Of a stretch of DNA of 11,280 nucleotides, positions 1-6,912 are shown piece after piece; position 1 is the stretch's first letter; every line of letters begins with the position of its first letter. Origin of the DNA: Patescibacteria group bacterium (GTDB taxonomy: Bacteria; Patescibacteriota; Minisyncoccia; Phycocordibacterales; PALSA-1337); assembly GCA_028864955.1 (NCBI GenBank), contig JAGWLE010000013.1, forward strand, positions 1 through 11,280, in the 5' to 3' direction. The notes below the pieces were generated by a model, which saw only the letters and a list, made by a program, of their open reading frames with translations, was not told the origin of the DNA and did no database searches. The position numbers and the translations under genes were made by a program.

Positions 1-44
1 AAATGTTCCGGAGCCTGCCAGGAAATGAGGGCTTCAGTAGCCAT
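1..44 (-). CDS. start of probable small membrane protein (partial)
   Basis: Only the first 14 codons are inside the window; the gene runs off the left edge. The peptide begins MATEALISWQAPEH. From memory this resembles the N-terminus of a small membrane-protein family frequent in CPR genomes, whose members begin with a W-x-A-P-E motif followed by a charged stretch and membrane spans. The membrane part is not visible, so the family call is inference. Support for the start is independent: a well-formed extended -10 element lies six bases upstream, and the stop of the preceding minus-strand gene is only 34 bases away. Function unknown. Confidence 0.5.
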   Translation of the reverse strand, partial: MATEALISWQAPEH

Positions 45-50
45 GAATCT

Positions 51-59
51 AGTATAGCA
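51..59 (-). promoter_or_regulatory. extended -10 promoter, leaderless type
   Basis: Minus strand reads TGC TATACT AGATTC ATG. This is an extended -10 (TGn) with TATACT matching TATAAT at 5 of 6, then six bases to the start codon at 44. Transcription would begin at or within a base of the ATG. The TGC overlaps the 3' arm of the upstream hairpin. No convincing -35 box was sought inside the hairpin. Confidence 0.5.
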
Positions 60-81
60 CGGAGGTCGGACCTCCGTGCTA
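55..81 (-). terminator. strong hairpin at the stop of the PMT-like gene
   Basis: The two arms TAGCACGGAGGTC and GACCTCCGTGCTA are perfect 13-base inverted repeats around one G. Folded, this gives an 11-bp stem with a 5-base loop. The first three bases of the stem on the minus strand are the TAG stop codon of the glycosyltransferase gene. The tract after it is TACTAGATTC, with no real U-run, so it is either a weak intrinsic terminator or an mRNA 3'-end-protecting hairpin. Confidence 0.5.
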
Positions 82-1503
82 GCGCCATGACGCCAGCCAC
101 ATCCTCGACTGCAGTTGTCCATCCGTGAGCGGCGTGCCATAGGTGAGCGGCGCGAAAAATACAAATAGCCCGAGCGCCGCCAAGAGGAGGACGGTGCCGG
201 CGGCCATGCGCGCCCGCCTGGGCAAGGCGGCCGCGAACCAGCCGACGGCCATGACGGAAATGATCAGGGCCGTTTCGTAATGGTACAGGAACATCACGCG
301 GCCGATGAGTATGAACGGCAGCCAATTGGCGAGGTATGCCAGAACCAGAAAAATCGCCAGTCGGGTGCGTCGCCGCTCGAGCCAGGCGGCCTTATCGGCG
401 ATCAACCGTACAGCCAGATATATGACCAAACCGATCATAGCTGACGTGCCCAGCCAATACACCAGCGGGTTGCCCAAGAGATAGATATAGCCGCGTGACG
501 GCTGACCGTTTGTATCAGGCGTCGACGATCCCTGCCAGTAGAAAATCGGTCGAAGTTCGAGCGGCCAGGTGTACCATTTGCTTGAATATGAATGCGTGGC
601 CGTCATGTATTTGTTGACCGAGTACATGACGTTGTTCAGTTCGAGGAATTTTTGGCTGAAAGTCTCCGGCTTGACGACTGACGACGCCGGCAGATGATTG
701 CCATGGAGAGTTGCCTGGAATGAGGCGGTCATGAAGGCATCGCCGCTGCCGGAGTTCGGCAGCAGTTTGAAATGAATGGCAAAAAGACTGATGTAGATGG
801 CCGCCGAAACCAGGACAGTTGAAATGATGAATATCGCTCCGCCGCGCGCTTCGCGCCAGAACGCTCTGCCGTCACGTGGCGACGAGGCCATGTAACGCCG
901 CAGATGGTCGTATGTCTCAAGACAAATGATGAGGAAGAGGAACGTCAGGCCGGTCCACTTGATAGACAGGGTCGCCGCCGCCAAGATGCAGGCCGCCGCC
1001 AATAGCCAGAACCCTCCCGCGCGGCCACGCCTCTGCCGGTACATGAAATAGAATAGCAACGAGCCAAATCCGCAGAGCAGAAGCATGACGTCCGGCAGGA
1101 TGAATCGGCCTTGGACGACCAATGAATTATCGAGGCACAACAATCCGGCGACGAGTGTTGCCGATAGGCGGTCGAATGACAGTTTTCGGCAGAGCCAGTA
1201 CACTGTGAGCGGCAGGAGTATGCCGGCCACCATCGGCAAGAGCCGCAAATAGAGCACGGCGCTCGGCAGGGAATTGCCGATCGAACTCCAATTGATGTTG
1301 TAATTTTCGGCACCGATCAAATAACCGAGGCCGGCCAGCATGAGTTTGACCAGAGGCGGATGCTGGTCAAAGAAAAATAATCCATGCAGATAGTCCGATG
1401 TAAAGTTGCCGTAATAAACTTCATCGAAGACGACTTCGGCCGGAAAGCCGAACCGGAAGAAATGGGTGATGCCGCCGGCGATGAGCAGGACGAGAGATAT
1501 CAT
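79..1503 (-). CDS. PMT-family (GT39-like) membrane mannosyl/glycosyltransferase
   Basis: A multi-span membrane protein of 474 residues from the chosen start. PMT enzymes move a sugar from a polyprenyl-phosphate carrier to Ser/Thr of exported proteins on the outer face of the cytoplasmic membrane. Visible hallmarks are FDEVYYG at about 26-32, with the catalytic-type Asp27-Glu28 in the first external loop, and FDQHPPLVKL at about 45-54, the conserved HPPxxK motif. Many hydrophobic helices follow, and the C-terminus is shorter than in fungal PMTs, as usual in bacteria. Upstream ATGs at 1524 and 1533 are possible. The start at 1503 is preferred because it begins at the first membrane helix and clears the shared promoter palindrome. 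The divergent neighbour carries a dolichyl-phosphate-mannose-synthase-like domain, which could make its donor. Sugar and acceptor are unknown. Confidence 0.85.
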   Translation of the reverse strand: MISLVLLIAGGITHFFRFGFPAEVVFDEVYYGNFTSDYLHGLFFFDQHPPLVKLMLAGLGYLIGAENYNINWSSIGNSLPSAVLYLRLLPMVAGILLPLTVYWLCRKLSFDRLSATLVAGLLCLDNSLVVQGRFILPDVMLLLCGFGSLLFYFMYRQRRGRAGGFWLLAAACILAAATLSIKWTGLTFLFLIICLETYDHLRRYMASSPRDGRAFWREARGGAIFIISTVLVSAAIYISLFAIHFKLLPNSGSGDAFMTASFQATLHGNHLPASSVVKPETFSQKFLELNNVMYSVNKYMTATHSYSSKWYTWPLELRPIFYWQGSSTPDTNGQPSRGYIYLLGNPLVYWLGTSAMIGLVIYLAVRLIADKAAWLERRRTRLAIFLVLAYLANWLPFILIGRVMFLYHYETALIISVMAVGWFAAALPRRARMAAGTVLLLAALGLFVFFAPLTYGTPLTDGQLQSRMWLASWR

Positions 1504-1513
1504 ACGTGTGCAA

Positions 1514-1525
1514 TATGGTACCATA
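1514..1525. promoter_or_regulatory. palindromic bidirectional promoter core
   Basis: TATGGTACCATA is a perfect 12-bp palindrome lying between two divergent genes. On the plus strand it supplies an extended -10, TGG TACCAT, seven bases before the ATG at 1532. By symmetry the minus strand carries the same element, ending 11 bases before the ATG at 1503. Symmetric -10 elements are a known route to divergent transcription. A regulator binding the dyad is an alternative. Confidence 0.45.
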
Positions 1526-1531
1526 GAGACC

Positions 1532-3940
1532 ATGAAAAATCCGTCGATCTCGGCATTTTTCCCCGCCTACAACGAGGAAATGAATATCGAGCACTCGGTG
1601 CGCGCCGCCGACGCCGCCCTCCGCGGCATCACCGACACGTATGAGATCATCATCGTCGATGATGGCAGTCGAGATCAGACCCTGGCTATCGCCGATCGCC
1701 TGTCGGCCGAAAATCCGCGCGTGCGCGTCGTTCGTCACGAAAAAAACCAGGGCTACGGCGCCGCCCTCAAGAGCGGCATCGCCGCCGCGACCTGCGATTG
1801 GATTTTTTTTGCCGATGCTGACATGCAATTCCGTCTGGAGGAAATCTCTAAACTCACAGAATTTATCCCTGAATCTGACGCGATCATCGGTTATCGCGCG
1901 CCCCGCCGAGATCCTTTCTTTCGCCTGGTGAACGCCTACGGCTGGAACAGGTTCATCCGCTTTTTCTTTGGACTCAAGGTGCGAGACATCGATTGCGCCT
2001 TCAAACTCATACGCCGGAAATTATTGCAGTCCATCCCGATTCGCTCGACCGGTTCAGCTGTCAGCGCGGAAATCCTCATCCGTCTCAAGCATGCCGGAGC
2101 GAACTTCAGAGAAGTGCCGGTGACGCATTTGCCGCGCAGATACGGCGTGCCGACGGGCGCCAAGATCGGCGTGATCGTCAAGGCATTCCTGGAAATCCGG
2201 CCGCTTTACTTTGAATTGAATAAAAGGAAAATCATTCCGGCCTGCGTCATCGGCTTCATCCTGCTCTCATTCGTCGCTCTGCATATACGACTCGTCTCAC
2301 AGACTTTCTTTTATGACGCCAGCGGAAATATCCGCACGACGACCGAAGGATATGGCGATGTGCCGCTCCACCTCACGATGATCACCAAGTTCGCCTTCGC
2401 GCCAACATTCGATCTGGGCGAACCGATATTCTATGGCAGCCAGATCCATTATCACTTTGCAACCGATCTGATGCGCGGCCTTATCCTGCGCCTGACGCAT
2501 GCCTGGCGATTTTCATTTCTGGCGCCGCTCTACGCGCTGATCATCCTCAATGTGGCCGGCGTTTTTTATCTCTATCGGCGTCTGCTCGGCAATGCCTGGC
2601 GCGCCTTGGCGGCGTTCCTGGTCTTTTTCTTGGGTGCCGGACCAGCCGAAACATTGAACGCATTCAAGGGCATGTTTCCCGACGTCATCCATTTTGGCGC
2701 CACATATCCCTCGCAGAATATTGATTTTGCCTCGCTCTTATTCATGTCATTCATCCATCAGCAGGCGTTTTTTCTCGGCCTCTTCGCCGTGATCGTTTTT
2801 AGCTGGCTCATGCTCGAACTGTTCGAACGGCCGCGGACCAGTCTGGCCATAGCCGCCGGCGTCATTCTCGGCCTGATGCCGTTCGTGCACGCGCACGGGT
2901 TTCTCTCCTCCGGCGCCGCCTTGGGCGTGGCTGCGGTGCTCTGTCTCCGGAAAAAGGACCGTGAAGTTTTGAAGAAACTCCTGCTCTCGGGCGTCGTGGC
3001 GGCCGTCCTAGCTCTGCCGCAGGTGTATTTCATATTAACAGCCAACAAGGCTCTAGTTACGGCTTCGTCCTTCAGCCATTTCCGGCTTGGCTGGATGATC
3101 GCTTCGGCTGGCTATGACAGCGTGACGTTCGCGCCAGGCGCGGTTGCCAGTATCTTTTCTTTGAGGTATTTGGAATTTTTGTGGGTGAATTTCGGGGTTG
3201 TGTTGATCCTTTTCGTCGTCATGTGCCTCGGCTTGTACCTATTCCGGAAGAAATATGGCACAAATGGACAACGTCCGGTTCTCTGGCTGGGCATATCCGG
3301 CGCGTTGCTGGCGCTATCGATCGAATTTATCCAGTATCAGCCATGGGATTTCGATGATAACAAGATCCTTGTGTACGCACTTTTCTTCATGGCGCCGTGC
3401 ATGATATACGTGTTGTGGACTGCCTGCAGCGAAACGGGGATTTTCCGGATTGGCGCGACGTGTCGAAAGTCGCTGGCCGGAATCGTGACGGGCGCGGCTG
3501 TTCTCACGGCAATCCTGCCCGGCCTCATACATGCCGAAGGTCACATATCGCCGCCGGACAGCTACCTGCCGGTGGCGTTCTCTGTTTCGGCGCAAGATAT
3601 GGCTGATTACATCCGCCAGAACGTGCCGTATGCCGCGCTCATCCTGACGGGCACCAGCAATTTGAATCCCGTCGACGCGCTCGCCGGTCGGCCAGTGCTC
3701 GTCGGCTACACCGGCTGGCTCTGGAGCACCAGCGGCGTTGATTACACCGGTCGGCTGAATGAAATCGCCGGATTCTATGCTGATCCGTCTCGTTCAAGTC
3801 CGCTTCTGCATGAATATCCCATCGGCTACGTGCTCTATGACAATTCTGTCAAAAATGATTTTCATGCGGATAAAAGTAAATTCGACGCCGCATTTACGAA
3901 AGTCTATGAAACAGGGGAGTTTGCGTTGTACAAAATCTGA
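1532..3940 (+). CDS. fused GT2 (polyprenyl-P-sugar synthase-like) plus multi-span membrane glycosyltransferase
   Basis: 802 residues from ATG 1532. Residues 1-230 are a family-2 glycosyltransferase: FFPAYNEE (9-16), VDDGS (42-46), GYGAALKSG (74-82), the metal-binding DAD (95-97), and VTHLPRRYG (197-205) near the end of the domain. The pattern resembles dolichyl-phosphate-mannose synthase and polyprenyl-phosphate glycosyltransferases. From about 234 on there are many hydrophobic segments with GYGDVPLH (273-280) and IHYHFATD (305-312) in outward loops, which look like a GT-C-type membrane fold; I cannot name that family firmly. The last 100 residues (AQDMADYIRQNVP onward) are soluble-like. One chain could thus charge a lipid carrier and use or move the sugar. 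It is divergent from the PMT-like gene. An earlier ATG in the same frame at 1466 lies inside that gene and is not used here. Hypothetical elements: donor sugar and final target. Confidence 0.8.
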   Translation: MKNPSISAFFPAYNEEMNIEHSVRAADAALRGITDTYEIIIVDDGSRDQTLAIADRLSAENPRVRVVRHEKNQGYGAALKSGIAAATCDWIFFADADMQFRLEEISKLTEFIPESDAIIGYRAPRRDPFFRLVNAYGWNRFIRFFFGLKVRDIDCAFKLIRRKLLQSIPIRSTGSAVSAEILIRLKHAGANFREVPVTHLPRRYGVPTGAKIGVIVKAFLEIRPLYFELNKRKIIPACVIGFILLSFVALHIRLVSQTFFYDASGNIRTTTEGYGDVPLHLTMITKFAFAPTFDLGEPIFYGSQIHYHFATDLMRGLILRLTHAWRFSFLAPLYALIILNVAGVFYLYRRLLGNAWRALAAFLVFFLGAGPAETLNAFKGMFPDVIHFGATYPSQNIDFASLLFMSFIHQQAFFLGLFAVIVFSWLMLELFERPRTSLAIAAGVILGLMPFVHAHGFLSSGAALGVAAVLCLRKKDREVLKKLLLSGVVAAVLALPQVYFILTANKALVTASSFSHFRLGWMIASAGYDSVTFAPGAVASIFSLRYLEFLWVNFGVVLILFVVMCLGLYLFRKKYGTNGQRPVLWLGISGALLALSIEFIQYQPWDFDDNKILVYALFFMAPCMIYVLWTACSETGIFRIGATCRKSLAGIVTGAAVLTAILPGLIHAEGHISPPDSYLPVAFSVSAQDMADYIRQNVPYAALILTGTSNLNPVDALAGRPVLVGYTGWLWSTSGVDYTGRLNEIAGFYADPSRSSPLLHEYPIGYVLYDNSVKNDFHADKSKFDAAFTKVYETGEFALYKI

Positions 3941-3962
3941 CGACACATCTTTTCTTATATAG

Positions 3963-3996
3963 AAAAATAGCCCGGCAAACTGAATTGCTCGGGCTA
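3963..3996 (-). terminator. intrinsic terminator of the tRNA-Ser/HAD-remnant transcript
   Basis: On the minus strand, arms TAGCCCGAGCAA and TTGCCGGGCTA pair with one bulged A around a 6-base loop, followed directly by TTTTTC. It is a canonical rho-independent terminator. It faces the minus strand only: the plus side has no T-run, so it does not obviously serve the glycosyltransferase ending at 3940. The TAG that begins the stem is the stop codon of the broken HAD-like gene. Confidence 0.75.
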
Positions 3997-4330
3997 CGTG
4001 TTGAGGACGTCCTCGATCTCCTGCCATGTTTGAATGACGTGGACGTGGGAAAGGGCTCCGGTGGCTCTGAACTGCTCAACCTCTTGTTGTTGAGGGCGAA
4101 ACAGAAACAGATGGATGAGTGACCCTCCCTACGAAATAGCTTAGGACCTCCAATCGATCGTCGACCACTATGGTTGTGCCGTAATGAGTCGGACTTGATT
4201 GGTCCGTGTGAAGGGTTTTATCTCGACCACCTTAGTATATTGTCTCACGTCAACGCGTATGAACTGACAGAAAGTCTGAAAAATCAGGTTTGGTACTGGA
4301 TGAAGGAATAGACATCACAAAGAGTAACAT
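3994..4330 (-). pseudogene. HAD-like hydrolase remnant with three frame breaks
   Basis: No single long frame exists here, but four minus-strand pieces join into a protein-like whole. The first (from ATG 4330) contains SIPSSSTKPDFSDFLSV. The second reads RQYTKVVEIKPFTRT. The third reads THYGTTIVVDDRLEVLSYF. The fourth is LFLFRPQQQEVEQF followed by GALSHVHVIQTWQEI and a TAG stop. The pieces alternate between two frames, with breaks near 4260, 4205 and 4113. TIVVDDRLEVL fits motif IV of haloacid-dehalogenase-type phosphatases (the paired Asp), and a Lys lies upstream as in motif III. Motif I, with the nucleophile Asp, is missing, so the 5' part is gone. A terminator at the stop supports a once-functional gene. 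Alternatives are sequencing indels in an otherwise intact C-terminal fragment, or chance. The 3941-4368 stretch holds nothing else that I recognise. Confidence 0.5.
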
Positions 4331-4368
4331 GCTAGGTCTCAGCATAGTCCGATACAAAAAACTGTGTG

Positions 4369-4455
4369 CGGACAGGGTGAGATTCGAACTCACGGCCCCC
4401 TTGCGGGAGCGGCGGTTTTCAAGACCGCTGCCTTAGACCACTCAGCCACCTGTCC
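4369..4455 (-). tRNA. tRNA-Ser (anticodon TGA)
   Basis: Minus strand. Acceptor GGACAGG pairs with CCTGTCC, and the discriminator base is G. The anticodon stem GCGGT/ACCGC encloses CTTGAAA, giving anticodon TGA. A long variable arm (CTCCC...GGGGG-type) confirms class II serine. The T-loop is TTCGAAT. The 3' CCA is not encoded (CACA follows), so a CCA-adding enzyme is needed. Confidence 0.95.
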
Positions 4456-4492
4456 AAACTGATCAGGTATCTCGATTTCTCCGGGCAGAGCC

Positions 4493-4521
4493 ATAGTACG
4501 AAAAAAAACGTTGTTTTGCAA
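4493..4521 (-). promoter_or_regulatory. promoter of tRNA-Ser
   Basis: Minus strand TTGCAA (4521-4516), a 17-base spacer, then TACTAT (4498-4493). The predicted start near 4486 leaves about a 30-base leader before the tRNA at 4455. Its -35 region overlaps the -35 candidate of divergent ruvX. Confidence 0.5.
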
Positions 4522-4539
4522 TGAAAATATTGATATCCT
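4511..4539 (+). promoter_or_regulatory. ruvX promoter, leaderless type
   Basis: TTGTTT (4511-4516), a 17-base spacer ending in TGA, then TATCCT (4534-4539) and six bases CTGTGC before the ATG at 4546. The TGn plus hexamer plus N6 layout matches the pilM promoter. There is no room for a Shine-Dalgarno site after the predicted start. Confidence 0.5.
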
Positions 4540-4545
4540 CTGTGC

Positions 4546-4935
4546 ATGCGCATCCTCGGCATAGACTACGGCACCAAGCGCGTGGGCGTGGCCGTCTCCA
4601 GCGAGACGGGGGAGTTCGCTTTGCCGCTCACTGTCATCAAAAATTCAAGCGAGCTGGTCCGCGAGATCGGCAAGCTGGCCATTGACCACGAAACGCGGCA
4701 GATCGTTCTCGGGGAATCGCGCAATTATAAGGGCGAACCGAACGCCATTTACGACGAGGTCGAGGCGCTCAAGAAGTCGCTCGAAGCCGAAAACTTCAAC
4801 GTTGATTTTGAGCCGGAATTCATGACCAGCATGCAGGCCGAACGCATTCAAGGCAAGAATTCGATGACAGACGCGTCCGCCGCCGCCCTCATTCTCCAGA
4901 GCTATCTCGATCGCCGCGCCAGCGAAAAATTCTGA
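4546..4935 (+). CDS. ruvX: putative Holliday junction resolvase / pre-16S rRNA nuclease RuvX (YqgF)
   Basis: 129 residues, a normal length for the family. RuvX/YqgF is an RNase H-fold cytoplasmic nuclease linked to maturation of the 16S rRNA 5' end and proposed to cut Holliday junctions. Visible signature: GIDYGTKRVGVA (5-16) with acidic Asp7; IVLGESRNYKG (53-63); EPEFMTS (89-95) in place of the DERLTT box of proteobacteria, with acidic residues 89 and 91; and DASAAALILQSYLD (109-122) with the third acidic residue Asp109. The GESxNYK and EPEFMTS forms are the ones I associate with CPR sequences. It is the first gene of a plus-strand run; the next gene starts 17 bases after its stop, suggesting co-transcription. 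No Shine-Dalgarno precedes the start. Confidence 0.9.
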   Translation: MRILGIDYGTKRVGVAVSSETGEFALPLTVIKNSSELVREIGKLAIDHETRQIVLGESRNYKGEPNAIYDEVEALKKSLEAENFNVDFEPEFMTSMQAERIQGKNSMTDASAAALILQSYLDRRASEKF

Positions 4936-4952
4936 CCACCAGTCAATGTACC

Positions 4953-5300
4953 ATGATCACCTACGAGCAGTTCAAAACGATCGAGATCCGAGCCGGCAGG
5001 ATCATATCTGCCGAGAGGATTCCCGATACTGACAAGCTCCTCAAGTTGTCAGTCGATTTTGCCGAGACTGACGCCGCCGGTAATCAGAAGCCGCGCCAGA
5101 TCGTCTCCGGTATAGCCCAGCATTTTCCTGATCCAGCCGCGCTTGTCGGCAAGACCTGCATGTTTGTGACGAATCTCGAACCGCGGCTCATACGCGGTTT
5201 CGAGAGCCAAGGCATGCTCTTCGCGCTCTCGACGGCTGACGGGGCATTCTCTCTGCTGGAGCCAAATGCCGGCATTCCGCCGGGAACAATGGCAAAATAA
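4953..5300 (+). CDS. stand-alone tRNA-binding OB-fold protein (MetG C-terminal / CsaA-like)
   Basis: 115 residues forming a single tRNA-binding domain of the EMAP/Arc1/MetG-beta type. Family marks are the opening YEQFKTIEIRAGRIISAE, DTDKLLKLSVDF (25-36), RQIVSGIAQHF (48-58), VTNLEPRLIRGFESQGM (72-88) and a final PNAGIPPG. In many bacteria this domain is fused to the C-terminus of methionyl-tRNA synthetase, where it raises tRNA affinity and gives dimerisation. Here it is free, so it may act in trans with a synthetase elsewhere, or as a CsaA-type chaperone-like protein; the sequence does not decide. It lies 17 bases after ruvX and 22 before the DedA gene on the same strand, most likely in one operon. 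No Shine-Dalgarno is visible before ATG 4953. Confidence 0.8.
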   Translation: MITYEQFKTIEIRAGRIISAERIPDTDKLLKLSVDFAETDAAGNQKPRQIVSGIAQHFPDPAALVGKTCMFVTNLEPRLIRGFESQGMLFALSTADGAFSLLEPNAGIPPGTMAK

Positions 5301-5322
5301 AGCCGGCAACCATCTTCCATCC

Positions 5323-5931
5323 ATGCATCTTTCGACGTTTCTCAATCCGGAGACCATCATTCATGCTGTCGGCACGCTCGGCGTGATCCTGATCATCTTT
5401 TTGGAGACGGGAGCGTTCTTTGGATTTTTTCTGCCCGGCGATTCTCTGCTGTTCACGGCCGGATTCCTGGCGACACAGGGATATACATCTCTGCCTTGGT
5501 TGCTCGTCGGCGCCTGCGCCGCGGCCATCATCGGCGATAGCGTCGGCTATGCTTTCGGCAGGAAAGTCGGCCCGGCCATCTTTACCAAGGATGATTCGCT
5601 TTTTTTTAGCCGGAAACATATCGCCCGCGCCCAGCATTTTTATGAAAAATACGGAAAAAAGACGATCATTCTGGCGCGCTTTGTGCCGATCGTGCGGACA
5701 TTTGCGCCGATCGTGGCCGGTATCGGCACGATGTCTTACCGGACATTTGTCGCTTACAATATCGTCGGCGGCATACTCTGGTCGTGGCTCATGCTATGGT
5801 TCGGATACGGACTCGGCTCGCTCATACCCAATCCCGACCACTACGTCCTGCCAGTCATCGGGCTGATCATCGTCAGTTCCATCATTCCGCCAGTCTGGGA
5901 ATATCTAAAGGCTAGGCGGGAATTGCCATGA
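5323..5931 (+). CDS. DedA-family membrane protein (SNARE-associated domain)
   Basis: 202 residues. DedA proteins are cytoplasmic-membrane proteins; several are now linked to flipping or recycling of undecaprenyl-phosphate and other lipids. Visible motifs: ETGAFFGFFLPGDSLLFTAG (28-47), GDSVGYAFGRKVG (71-83), and the diagnostic FVPIVRTFAPIVAGIG (120-135) containing the conserved Arg and Pro residues and an AG pair. Several hydrophobic segments follow, and the protein ends in a short basic tail. The start at 5323 is chosen because it begins at the usual short N-terminus. An in-frame ATG at 5266 would overlap the preceding gene by 35 bases and add unrelated residues. Its TGA stop (5929-5931) forms part of the pilM promoter. 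A lipid-carrier recycling role would fit the carrier-dependent glycosyltransferases at 79-3940, but that is only context. Confidence 0.9.
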   Translation: MHLSTFLNPETIIHAVGTLGVILIIFLETGAFFGFFLPGDSLLFTAGFLATQGYTSLPWLLVGACAAAIIGDSVGYAFGRKVGPAIFTKDDSLFFSRKHIARAQHFYEKYGKKTIILARFVPIVRTFAPIVAGIGTMSYRTFVAYNIVGGILWSWLMLWFGYGLGSLIPNPDHYVLPVIGLIIVSSIIPPVWEYLKARRELP

Positions 5932-5937
5932 TATAAT
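5929..5937 (+). promoter_or_regulatory. pilM promoter, consensus extended -10, leaderless type
   Basis: TGA TATAAT GTGCCC ATG: a perfect extended -10 with the six-base gap to ATG 5944. No good -35 is present at 17 bases, as expected for extended -10 promoters. The TGA is also the stop codon of the DedA gene. A GTG at 5938 would lie between the -10 and the predicted start, so it is unlikely to be the initiator. Confidence 0.6.
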
Positions 5938-5943
5938 GTGCCC

Positions 5944-6906
5944 ATGCACAGTTCGTTGTTTTTCAAGTTTTTTCCGCCGCCGCAATTCATGCTCATGAAG
6001 CATGCCGGGCTGCAAGTCTCCGATGAGACGATCCGATGCCTCGAGTTCCGATCTCACGCCGGCCGGACCGTGCTCTCAAAGTACGGCGAGATGGCCTTGC
6101 CCGAAGGCGTTATCGATGGCGGCGAGATCAAGGATGAAAAAAGCCTGGCGTCGGCGCTCAAGGAGTTCGGCAAGAAGCATGGTTTGTCATATGTCAAAGT
6201 TTCCGTACCAGAAGAAAAATCATACCTGTTCCAGACAGATGTGCCGGCCGCCGATGTTCACGGCATTGCCCAGAACATCGAGTTCAAGCTCGAGGAAAAT
6301 GTGCCGTTGGCTGCAAGCGACACCCTGTTCTGCTTTGACCTCATGTCTACGGCGGGCGGTACGAGCCATGCCAGCGTTTCCGTCGTGCCGCGCAGTTACA
6401 TTGATGATCTAGGCAGGCTCCTGGCTGACGCCAACATGCACCCGGTGGCTTTCGAGGTTTTGCCAAAGGCCGTGGCGCGCGCCGTGATCCCGTCTCATGC
6501 CGTCGATGCTGAACTGATAGTCTATATCATGAAGAAAAAGACAGGCATCTACGTGGTCTCGCGCGGCGTCGTCTGTTTTACTTCGACATTCGGCTGGGGC
6601 AGCGACAGTGTGGCGTCCGAAGATGCCGCCGATGTCAGCAGCTTGACGCGCGAGATCAACCGCATCTATACCTATTGGATGTCTCACGATACGGCGCTTG
6701 GTTCGATCACCAAGATCGTGCTTGTCGGTTCGGCCGCGCCGCGCTTTGAAGAGACTCTGCGTCAGGCGGTTATGGACAGCGGTATCACGGTCGCTGTGGC
6801 TCATGTCTGGCAAAATGTGCTGGATATCGACCATTATGTGCCGCCGATCGAGGAACAGGATTCGTTGAACTACGCCGCCGCCGCCGGCCTGGCCATGGAT
6901 CTCTGA
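5944..6906 (+). CDS. pilM: type IV pilus assembly protein PilM
   Basis: 320 residues. PilM is a cytoplasmic actin-like ATP-binding protein that joins the pilus motor to the inner-membrane PilN/PilO pair. It begins FFKFFPPPQFMLMKHAGLQVSDETIRCLEF, where the FPPP...GL.VSD..I..LE pattern is typical of PilM in CPR bacteria (GL.iSd..vk is the first phosphate-binding strand). Later regions NIEFKLEENVPL (about 112-123), a TAGG turn, VSVVPRSYIDD, and EINRIYTYWM followed by IVLVGSAAPRFEETL (the second phosphate-loop region) are in the usual order, ending with LNYAAAAGLAM. It is followed after six bases by pilN. The ATG at 5944 is chosen from promoter spacing. The neighbours confirm the call, although no pilB, pilC or pilin gene is in the window. 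Confidence 0.88.
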   Translation: MHSSLFFKFFPPPQFMLMKHAGLQVSDETIRCLEFRSHAGRTVLSKYGEMALPEGVIDGGEIKDEKSLASALKEFGKKHGLSYVKVSVPEEKSYLFQTDVPAADVHGIAQNIEFKLEENVPLAASDTLFCFDLMSTAGGTSHASVSVVPRSYIDDLGRLLADANMHPVAFEVLPKAVARAVIPSHAVDAELIVYIMKKKTGIYVVSRGVVCFTSTFGWGSDSVASEDAADVSSLTREINRIYTYWMSHDTALGSITKIVLVGSAAPRFEETLRQAVMDSGITVAVAHVWQNVLDIDHYVPPIEEQDSLNYAAAAGLAMDL

Positions 6907-6912
6907 ACACCT

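Noticed and set aside
1504..1533. Earlier starts (1533, 1524) for the PMT-like gene
   Set aside because: They would put the start codon over the divergent gene's ATG or inside the promoter palindrome, and the added residues look unlike a membrane-protein start.
5188..5637. Minus-strand frame of 149 codons opposite the tRNA-binding and DedA genes
   Set aside because: Composition is arginine-rich shadow sequence and both plus-strand genes have strong motifs.
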